A stretch of DNA of 11,670 bases from Erythrobacter sp. UBA1916 (GTDB lineage: Bacteria > Pseudomonadota > Alphaproteobacteria > Sphingomonadales > Sphingomonadaceae), in assembly GCA_002337385.1 (NCBI GenBank), contig DDFY01000023.1:1-11670 (forward strand), read 5' to 3'. Shown here in pieces: positions 6,508 to 11,670 of the stretch. Both the position numbers and the translations under genes were made by a program. Under the pieces are notes generated by a model that saw only the letters and a program-made list of their open reading frames with translations, was not told the origin of the DNA and ran no database searches. The first letter of the stretch is position 1, and the number at the start of each line of letters is the position of its first letter.

Positions 6508-6909
6508 ATGAACCGCGCCGATTATGAGCGTTACGCGCACGCCTTCAACCATCGCGATTATGACACGGTGTTCGATTTTTACGCACCCGACGCGAAAATC
6601 CAGTTCTTCGGCGTAGACTTGGGCACGCGCGAAGCATTCAAGCGCTTCTACAGTTTCCTCCACGCCCATGTGATCGAAACGCTGACGATCGAACGCTTCG
6701 CTGCCAGCGAAAATCTGGTCGCGCTGGAAGGGATCATCCGGGTTGAAGGGATCCGTGACCTGACCGCTGAGGCTTTGCGCGAACAGGGGTTGGATCAATT
6801 TGCTCCGATCCGCAAAGGCGAGGTGCAGGAGATGCGCCAATATATCCATTATCATGTCGCCAACGGACACTTCACCAGCGTCGGCTGCGCCATTGTTCCT
6901 GCCGCCTGA
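6508..6909 (+). CDS. NTF2-like (SnoaL-type) protein, unassigned function
   Basis: 133 residues with the pattern of an NTF2-fold protein: N-terminal helix with YAHAFNHRDYDTVFDFYAPDAKIQFFG (9-35), a middle helical part around 38-60, and closing strands with MRQYIHYHVANGHFTSVGCA (109-128). No signal peptide. ATG at 6508 has GGAGAGG five bases before it. By eye it is not a close copy of the SnoaL-like protein across the divergent promoter, so this is more likely a second enzyme or binding protein of the same pathway than a recent duplicate. The marR gene begins 42 bases downstream on the same strand and may be cotranscribed. Proteins of this fold act as ketosteroid-isomerase-like isomerases, cyclases or dehydratases; nothing here selects one. 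Confidence 0.85.
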   Translation: MNRADYERYAHAFNHRDYDTVFDFYAPDAKIQFFGVDLGTREAFKRFYSFLHAHVIETLTIERFAASENLVALEGIIRVEGIRDLTAEALREQGLDQFAPIRKGEVQEMRQYIHYHVANGHFTSVGCAIVPAA

Positions 6910-6951
6910 GCGCGCCTTCTCCCATGCCCGGCTTGACTTGAGGCCCGGCAA

Positions 6952-7521
6952 ATGTCCTATCGGAAAGTCATGTCGAACAGTCCTGCGCCCAAAAGCCCGA
7001 CCGCATCGCGCAAGTCGCCCCGGTCACGAGCTGACGAAGTCAGCCAATCCGATACGTTGCATCGGATATTGCGGCTGGCCAACAAATTGATGGCGCCCTT
7101 CTCCACATATCTGGAGCATCGCTACAAGATCAGCCTCAATGAATTTCGGCTGCTGATGCTGATCGGCCGCTTCCCTGATTCGGCCAGCCATGAACTGGCC
7201 GAAATGACCGGGGTGAACCCGATGAGCGTCTCGCGCGCGGTCGCCGCCTTGCAAAAGCATGGCCGTATCACCGTCGAGCGTGACGCCAGCAACAAGCGGC
7301 GCAAGACGCTGGTGCTGACAGAAGAAGGCCAGCGCCTCTATGGGCTGATGCGCCCGCAGACCGACAAGGTTGCAGACTATCTGGTGTCCGGCTTGGAAGC
7401 GGCGCAGGTCGATACGCTCAACCATTTCCTCGACACGCTGGTTGAAACACTCGAAGCGAAAGACGAGGCTGGCAATAGCCGGTTCCTCGAATCCACCCGC
7501 CCGGACGAGGCGGACCTTTAG
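6952..7521 (+). CDS. MarR-family transcriptional regulator (second in window)
   Basis: 189 residues, longer than a core MarR protein because of a basic, Ser/Pro-rich tail at 1-30 that is probably disordered. The MarR domain starts near 34: dimerisation helix (35-58), winged helix-turn-helix (about 62-123) with recognition helix MSVSRAVAALQKHG (91-104) and wing RDASNKRRKTLVLT (110-123), then C-terminal dimerisation helices. ATG at 6952 has GAGG eight bases upstream; ATG at 6970 is an alternative with a weaker GGAAAG. It follows the NTF2-like gene by 42 bases and converges on the exporter gene, with only five bases between their ends. It is the only local candidate to bind the TAACGATCGTTA sites at 6439-6450 and 8768-8779, although perfect ACGATCGT palindromes are also common for TetR proteins, none of which is encoded here. 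Confidence 0.91.
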   Translation: MSYRKVMSNSPAPKSPTASRKSPRSRADEVSQSDTLHRILRLANKLMAPFSTYLEHRYKISLNEFRLLMLIGRFPDSASHELAEMTGVNPMSVSRAVAALQKHGRITVERDASNKRRKTLVLTEEGQRLYGLMRPQTDKVADYLVSGLEAAQVDTLNHFLDTLVETLEAKDEAGNSRFLESTRPDEADL

Positions 7522-7526
7522 ATTGA

Positions 7527-8741
7527 TCAGGCCCGCGCCTGTCGCGGACCGATCAACCCGGCCGTCACCCACATGATGGCGAAGGCGCCGCCCAGCACAC
7601 TGACGAGCGGCAATATGGAAAGGGATGGCAGCAGCGACACGATCCCGCTGGCCAGCGCCGTGATCGCCAGTTGCAGCGTGCCTAGCAGGCCTGCCGCCGC
7701 GCCCGCGCCACCCGCTGCCGCATCCAGCGCCGAAATCGCAGCTGGCGTAAGGATCAGGCCCGCTATCGCAAATAGCAACATGGAATAGAGCTGGAAAAGC
7801 GGCAGCGCGACGGGCTGTTTCATCGCCGCCAGCGCAATCGCAGCGGTGGCGACAAGGGCAATCGTCGCTACGGTCAGCACAAGTCGCCTTGCGCCCAAAC
7901 GCTTCATCAGGCCCGGCGCGAATTGCGTCGCGATGATCGATGTGCCGGCGTTGAGGGCCAGCAACAGGCTATATTCATGCGCGCTCAGGGCAAAGCCAAG
8001 GCTGAATATGAAAGGCGCGGCCGTTACGAAGGCGAAGGGGATGGTCGTCGCTAGCCCGGCGACCAGGGTCCAGCCAATAAAGGCGGGCGTCGCCAGCAAA
8101 TCCCCATAGGATCGAAGCATCGACTGGCGCGCCTGCCGCCGCTCCGGTGGCAGCGTTTCACGCAGGAACAGCAGCACCGCCAATATGGCAATCAGACCGC
8201 CGCCCGCCAGCAGCCCGAACAACCCGCGCCAGCTGGTGAGCTGCAACAAATAGCTCCCCGCAAGCGGAGCCAGTACCGGGGATATGCCAATCACCAGGAA
8301 TGTGAATGCCATCAACTGCGCAGCGCGATGCCCGCTGTGCCGGTCGCGTATCATGGCCCGCACGCTCGACGTCCCCGCGCACGCGCCCATCCCCTGCAAG
8401 AAGCGAAAGACGATCAACTGTTCCAGACTTGTGGCCAGCGCGCAGGCCGTTGACGCGAGGATGAACAATATAAGTCCGCCGATCAGCGGCCATCGTCGTC
8501 CGAAACGGTCCCCCAGCGTGCCCAAGGGAATTTGCGCTAGCGCCAGTCCCAGGAAAAAGGCAGACAAGGTCCGCTGCACCGCACCGCTATCCGCCGCCAT
8601 TTCGCGCGCCATGCCAGGCATGGCGGGCAGATAGAGATCGATCGCTAGGGGGCCAAGCGATGACAAAAGGCCAAAGCCGATCCCCAGCAACAGGCTTGGC
8701 TGTGCGCTTTCTCCGGCCATGGTCCGGCTCGCCTCGCCCAT
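7527..8741 (-). CDS. MFS exporter of the Bcr/CflA drug-resistance type
   Basis: A 404-residue, 12-helix major facilitator protein of the inner membrane, typical length for the Bcr/CflA group of proton-driven exporters. Visible marks: DLYLPAMP at 35-42 in the first helix region, motif A-like GDRFGRR at 77-83, and the motif C-like FLQGMGACAG at 114-123 that marks antiporters. ATG at 8741 is preferred over the open extension to 8789, because the extension would place the palindrome at 8768-8779 inside the gene. The purine-rich GGGAGAGGG before 8741 is rather distant (about 13 bases), and ATG at 8720 is a further option. It is convergent with the MarR gene and divergent from the AAHS transporter. 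Sharing an operator with the SnoaL/SDR/DUF3237 operon, it may expel a substrate or toxic intermediate of that pathway; the compound is unknown. Confidence 0.9.
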   Translation of the reverse strand: MGEASRTMAGESAQPSLLLGIGFGLLSSLGPLAIDLYLPAMPGMAREMAADSGAVQRTLSAFFLGLALAQIPLGTLGDRFGRRWPLIGGLILFILASTACALATSLEQLIVFRFLQGMGACAGTSSVRAMIRDRHSGHRAAQLMAFTFLVIGISPVLAPLAGSYLLQLTSWRGLFGLLAGGGLIAILAVLLFLRETLPPERRQARQSMLRSYGDLLATPAFIGWTLVAGLATTIPFAFVTAAPFIFSLGFALSAHEYSLLLALNAGTSIIATQFAPGLMKRLGARRLVLTVATIALVATAAIALAAMKQPVALPLFQLYSMLLFAIAGLILTPAAISALDAAAGGAGAAAGLLGTLQLAITALASGIVSLLPSLSILPLVSVLGGAFAIMWVTAGLIGPRQARA

Positions 8742-8763
8742 AAATATCTGCACCCTCTCCCAT

Positions 8764-8779
8764 TTAATAACGATCGTTA
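8764..8779 (-). promoter_or_regulatory. Second copy of the TAACGATCGTTA operator, upstream of the exporter
   Basis: The 12-base perfect palindrome TAACGATCGTTA (8768-8779) lies 27 bases upstream of the exporter start. Read toward the exporter, TAACGATCGTTATTAA is identical over 16 bases to the site at 6439-6454 read toward the NTF2-like gene, so an AT-rich box follows the operator in both. The outer TTGCCAT arms of the first site are not conserved here. Confidence 0.68.
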
Positions 8780-8820
8780 CATTCATCATGGGGCTGGTGC
8801 AAGCGTGCAGGATCGCCTAA

Positions 8821-8839
8821 TTGTGTCATCAGCATACAA
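8821..8839 (+). promoter_or_regulatory. Operator-like TTGT-N11-ACAA site upstream of the AAHS transporter
   Basis: TTGTGTCATCAGCATACAA has the same arms and the same 11-base spacing as the operators at 1881-1899 and 2401-2419, and matches copy 1 (read on the minus strand) at 14 of 19 positions. TACAAA (8835-8840) sits where the -10 lies in the other two promoters, but no TTG is found at the matching -35 position. It lies 42 bases before the chosen start. This is a weaker member, possibly a chance match. Confidence 0.45.
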
Positions 8840-8881
8840 ATTCGTCATACGGGCCGCATGGCGCGACAGGAGAGAATGAAT

Positions 8882-10201
8882 ATGGCCATCGCCACCCTGC
8901 CAGCGGACGATCCGCGCAGCATCATGGCCGACAGCCCGATGCGCCTGCGGCAGATTGTCGCAGTCACTGTCTGCTTTCTCCTGAACGCGCTCGACGGCTT
9001 CGATGTGCTGGCCGTTACCTTCGCTGCGCCGGGCATTGCGAAGGACTGGGCGGTCGGGCCGGGGGCGATCGGCATCATCGTGTCGACCGGACTTGTCGGC
9101 ATGGTCATCGGATCGCTGACGCTGGGCCAACTGGCCGATCGCATCGGTCGCCGCCGCCAGATATTGCTCTGCCTTGGCATCATGACCATCGGCATGTTCG
9201 CCTCCGCCTTTGCCATGGGCGTGGTGTCGCTTGGCCTTCTGCGCGTGCTGACCGGCCTGGGGTTGGGCGCGATGCTGGCGGCGATCAACGCCATGTCGGC
9301 GGAATTTGCCAATCGCCGCCGCCGCGACCTCGCCGTCAGCATCATGGCGGCAGGCTATCCGGTCGGTGGCATCATCGGCGGCTGGGGTGCGGCGCAATTG
9401 TTGCGGACGCACGGATGGGAAGCGATCTTCCTGTTCGGCGGCGTGGCGACGCTGGCCATGGTGCCGCTCGTGCTGGCGTTTCTTCCCGAATCGATCGGCT
9501 GGCTGGCGACGCGCGGTGGTCCGAATGCACTGGCGCGGATCAACGCGATCCTGCGACGCCTGGGCCAGCCGCAGGCCGCGCAATTGATCGCGCTTGAGGA
9601 ACCCAAAGCCTCCATGCGGTCCCTGTTTGCCGATCGCTATCGCGTCGTAACGATCGCTTTGATCGTCATGTATGGCCTGCACATGATGACTTTCTATTAT
9701 GCGCTTGGCTGGGCGCCCTCGCTGGTGGTGGTGCTGGGTTTCGATCCGTCGCGTGCGACGATCGTGTCGGTATTCATGAATTCGGGCGGCGCGATCGGCG
9801 GGCTGGTCCTGGGCCTGCTGTCACCCCGCCTCGGCCTGCGCCCGCTCGTCATCTTTGGTCTTGCGGGCGCAGCGGTGGCGGTCGCCGCCTTCGGCGCCGT
9901 GCCACCTGAACTTGTCCTGCTTCAGGGCGCGGCCTTCGTCCTTGGCTTTCTGTCCAACGGGTCGGTGGTTGGCCTCTACGCGCTCATCGCCAATGTCTAT
10001 CCGACCACCCTGCGCGCGACAGGCACTGGCGCGGTCATAGGCTTCGGGCGCTTTGGCGCTGCCTTTGGCCCCTTCGCAGCGGGTCAGTTGCTCGCGGCCG
10101 GGGCAGGGCGGGGGACGACTTCCCTGCTGCTGGCGCTGGGATCGGGCATCGCCGCTTTGGTCCTGCTAGCCTCGCGGATTCGCCCTGCCGACGAAAATTA
10201 G
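8882..10201 (+). CDS. MFS transporter, aromatic acid:H+ symporter (AAHS) type
   Basis: 439 residues with 12 predicted membrane helices, inner membrane. The DGFD at 38-41 in helix 1 is the signature of the AAHS family (PcaK, BenK, VanK relatives), where the acidic residues are needed for uptake of benzoate-type acids. GQLADRIGRRR (82-92) is motif A, and YPTTLRATGTG (373-383) is the conserved segment near helix 11. ATG at 8882 is chosen because AGGAG (8868-8872) lies nine bases upstream; in-frame ATGs at 8876 (too close to that site) and 8858 are alternatives. It is divergent from the exporter, and a MarR-type operator-like site lies upstream. Its 3' end overlaps that of folB by four bases, with no terminator between. 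Role as an importer of an aromatic acid for the CoA ligase is an inference. Confidence 0.91.
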   Translation: MAIATLPADDPRSIMADSPMRLRQIVAVTVCFLLNALDGFDVLAVTFAAPGIAKDWAVGPGAIGIIVSTGLVGMVIGSLTLGQLADRIGRRRQILLCLGIMTIGMFASAFAMGVVSLGLLRVLTGLGLGAMLAAINAMSAEFANRRRRDLAVSIMAAGYPVGGIIGGWGAAQLLRTHGWEAIFLFGGVATLAMVPLVLAFLPESIGWLATRGGPNALARINAILRRLGQPQAAQLIALEEPKASMRSLFADRYRVVTIALIVMYGLHMMTFYYALGWAPSLVVVLGFDPSRATIVSVFMNSGGAIGGLVLGLLSPRLGLRPLVIFGLAGAAVAVAAFGAVPPELVLLQGAAFVLGFLSNGSVVGLYALIANVYPTTLRATGTGAVIGFGRFGAAFGPFAAGQLLAAGAGRGTTSLLLALGSGIAALVLLASRIRPADEN

Positions 10202-10554
10202 GCGCGTTGCACCGTCACCTCGACGCCTGCCAGCCCCCGCGTCAGCGCAAAGGGTTTGTCGACCCTGATCTGCGCCTCGACCACGCAGGCAAACTCCAGG
10301 CAGCGCTCGCCCAGCTTCTGCGCGAATGTCTCGATCAGCGGAATGTGGACCAGGGCCAGATCCTCGGCCGCTTGCGCGACCTTGCGATAATCGACCGTGT
10401 CGCCGATCCCGTCCACCCGATCGGCAGACAGCAGCAGGTCGACCGAGATTACCAGCGGCTGGCGACGGCCGATCTCGTCAGGGTTGATGCCGATATCGGC
10501 CAGCAAGGGCAGGTCGCGCACCTTGACGCGGGTGGTGCAGATTGGCTCAGGCAT
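10198..10554 (-). CDS. folB: Dihydroneopterin aldolase
   Basis: 118 residues, full length for FolB, which cleaves 7,8-dihydroneopterin to 6-hydroxymethyl-dihydropterin and glycolaldehyde in cytoplasmic folate synthesis. The family pattern is clear: ADIGINPDEIGRRQPLVISVDL (19-40) with the acidic residue region near E27, TVDYRKVAQ (53-61, Y56), HIPLIETFAQKLGE (70-83, with E75), and the VDKPFAL segment with K100. The ATG at 10554 overlaps the folD stop by eight bases (the shared bases read ATGCCTGA), so translation is probably coupled. Last gene of the purU-folD-folB operon. A folB attached to C1-disposal genes rather than to folP/folK is slightly unusual and may mean extra supply of the tetrahydrofolate carrier; whether another folB exists elsewhere cannot be seen. 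Confidence 0.9.
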   Translation of the reverse strand: MPEPICTTRVKVRDLPLLADIGINPDEIGRRQPLVISVDLLLSADRVDGIGDTVDYRKVAQAAEDLALVHIPLIETFAQKLGERCLEFACVVEAQIRVDKPFALTRGLAGVEVTVQRA

Positions 10555-11410
10555 CTTCGCTCTTTTCGGCTGCCAGCACGGTGTTGCTGAGCAGGCAGGC
10601 GATAGTCATGGGTCCGACGCCGCCCGGTACCGGGGTCACGGCCTTGGCATGGTCGAGTTCATGGGTGGCACAATCGCCCACGATTTGCGTGCTGCCGTCA
10701 TCTCTGGTGATGCGGTTGATCCCCACGTCGATCACGATCGCGCCGGGGCGGACCCAATAGCCGCGCACCAGGTTGGGCGCACCAGCGGCGGCAACGATGA
10801 TATCGGCCTTGCGTGCAATGTCGGGCAGGTTCAACGTTTCTATATGGGTGACGGTGACTGTCGCCTCCCGTTCCAGCAACAGCATGGCGACAGGCTTGCC
10901 GACAATATTGGACTTGCCGATGACCACCGCGTTCAAACCGCGATAATCTTCGATCACGCTGTCGAGCAGCTTCATGATCCCCAGCGGCGTGCAAGGCACC
11001 AGCCCCCCGGTCCCGGTGGACAGGCGTCCGACATTGACCGGGTGAAATCCGTCGACATCCTTCGCCGGGTCGATCCGGTCCAGCACCAGCGCCGCATCGA
11101 TACCGGCTGGCAAGGGCAGCTGTATCAATATGCCATGGACGCCGGCATCTGCGTTCAGCGCGTCGATCAGCGCCAGCAACTCTGTTTGCGGGCAATCGAC
11201 CGGCAATCGATGTTCGATCGATGTAATGCCCACGCGGCGAGATTCGCTGATCTTGCGGCGCACATAGACATGGCTCGCCGGATCGTCGCCGACCAGCACA
11301 ACCGCCAGCGCGGGTGGCTGGCCGGTCCGGTCGACCAGCGCCGCCACCCGTGCGGCGGTTTCGTCCGAGAGGGCGCGCGCCATCGCGCGCCCGTCAATGA
11401 CCTGCGCCAT
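10547..11410 (-). CDS. folD: Methylenetetrahydrofolate dehydrogenase / methenyltetrahydrofolate cyclohydrolase
   Basis: 287 residues, the normal size of the bifunctional FolD, which converts 5,10-methylene-THF through methenyl-THF to 10-formyl-THF with NADP. Catalytic-site residues are in place: Y49 and K53 (HVYVRRK), Q97 in LIQLPLP, D118 in KDVDGFHP. The nucleotide motif GKSNIVGKP is at 165-173 and the signature PVPGGVGPMT at 260-269. The gene starts two bases after the purU stop and overlaps folB, so all three are probably one transcript driven from beyond the right edge. Beside PurU, the enzyme would run in the oxidative direction, moving C1 units from methylene-THF to 10-formyl-THF for release as formate. 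Confidence 0.96.
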   Translation of the reverse strand: MAQVIDGRAMARALSDETAARVAALVDRTGQPPALAVVLVGDDPASHVYVRRKISESRRVGITSIEHRLPVDCPQTELLALIDALNADAGVHGILIQLPLPAGIDAALVLDRIDPAKDVDGFHPVNVGRLSTGTGGLVPCTPLGIMKLLDSVIEDYRGLNAVVIGKSNIVGKPVAMLLLEREATVTVTHIETLNLPDIARKADIIVAAAGAPNLVRGYWVRPGAIVIDVGINRITRDDGSTQIVGDCATHELDHAKAVTPVPGGVGPMTIACLLSNTVLAAEKSEDA

Positions 11411-11412
11411 GG

Positions 11413-11670
11413 TCAGGCCTTGAATACGACGGTGCGGGCGCCGTTCAGGAACACCCGACCTTGCAGATGATGCTGCACTGCGCTTGCCAGCACACGCCGT
11501 TCAATGTCGCGGCCCTTGCGCACCAGATCGTCGGGCGTATCGGCATGGCCGATCGCCTCGACATCCTGATGGATGATCGGACCTTCATCCAGGTCCGCGG
11601 TCACATAATGCGCCGTTGCACCAATCATCTTGACCCCACGCTCATGCGCCTGATGATAGGGCTTGGCGCC
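11413..11670 (-). CDS. purU: Formyltetrahydrofolate deformylase, C-terminal part (continues beyond the right edge)
   Basis: The last 85 residues are visible and the frame stays open to the window edge. GAKPYHQAHERGVKMIGATA at the start of the visible part, then HYVTADLDEGPI and the tail GRVFLNGARTVVF, match the C-terminal catalytic half of PurU, including the aspartate of the TADLDEGP segment. PurU hydrolyses 10-formyl-THF to formate and THF, which frees the carrier. The missing part would hold the N-terminal ACT domain and the remaining catalytic residues; intact members have about 280 residues. The stop at 11413 is followed after two bases by the folD start. PurU is distinguished from methionyl-tRNA formyltransferase and PurN by the HYVTADLDEGPII wording. 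Confidence 0.93.
   Translation of the reverse strand, partial: GAKPYHQAHERGVKMIGATAHYVTADLDEGPIIHQDVEAIGHADTPDDLVRKGRDIERRVLASAVQHHLQGRVFLNGARTVVFKA

Noticed and set aside
7523..7557. TTGATC and GATCAA near the ends of the second marR and exporter genes, as a terminator
   Set aside because: The arms are only six bases, about 20 bases apart, within the exporter's last codons, and lack a T run; too weak to call.
8742..8789. A 16-residue N-terminal extension of the exporter
   Set aside because: It would put the shared TAACGATCGTTA operator inside the coding region; Bcr/CflA proteins do not need these residues.
11190..11211. Direct repeat of GGCAATCGA inside folD
   Set aside because: It is only two short copies, in conserved-length coding sequence, and is explained by codon use.
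1..11670. Search for CRISPR arrays, tRNA/rRNA genes, transposases, att sites or toxin-antitoxin pairs
   Set aside because: No regularly spaced repeats, cloverleaf genes, transposase motifs or terminal repeats were seen on reading the window; short features could still be missed by eye.

Overview
The window is GC-rich and densely packed. Short intergenic gaps, GGAG/AGGAG ribosome sites and the closest protein types recalled by eye (feruloyl-CoA-synthetase-like ADP-forming acyl-CoA ligase, DUF3237, DUF4198, AAHS transporter) suggest an alphaproteobacterium of the sphingomonad group (Sphingobium, Novosphingobium or Sphingomonas). This is recognition from memory, not a search. I see no tRNA, rRNA, CRISPR array, insertion sequence or riboswitch.

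Layout. (1) 8-214, minus: a signal-peptide-bearing DUF4198 protein cut short after 68 residues, probably a pseudogene. (2) 382-4623: an aldehyde dehydrogenase (minus), divergent from a MarR regulator (plus), followed by a 712-residue NDP-forming acyl-CoA synthetase (plus). Two nearly identical operators (TTGT-N11-ACAA) lie in the aldehyde dehydrogenase/marR gap and in front of the synthetase gene, each inside a look-alike promoter. (3) A long hairpin-forming inverted repeat at 4637-4701 follows the synthetase. (4) 4719-6385, minus: a tight three-gene operon, SnoaL-like protein, SDR dehydrogenase, DUF3237 protein. (5) 6508-7521, plus: a second NTF2-like protein and a second MarR regulator, divergent from the operon. 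The gap holds a 36-bp gapped palindrome that overlaps predicted promoters in both directions. (6) 7527-8741, minus: a Bcr/CflA-type MFS exporter whose leader carries a second copy of the palindrome core. (7) 8882-10201, plus: an AAHS-type (aromatic acid:H+ symporter) MFS transporter, with a weaker TTGT-N11-ACAA site upstream. (8) 10198-11670, minus: purU (partial, running off the right edge), folD and folB, an operon for one-carbon/folate metabolism.

How it may work together (inference). The two operator families split the window into two candidate regulons. The first (MarR at 1925-2368) looks like uptake and CoA activation of an aromatic or related carboxylic acid, with oxidation of an aldehyde to its acid. 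The second (perhaps MarR at 6952-7521) covers an uncharacterised SnoaL/SDR/DUF3237 plus NTF2 module and an exporter. The 8742-8881 gap carries one site of each type. The folate operon could dispose of C1 units, which in sphingomonads arise from tetrahydrofolate-dependent O-demethylation of methoxylated aromatics; no demethylase is in the window, so this last link is only a prediction.
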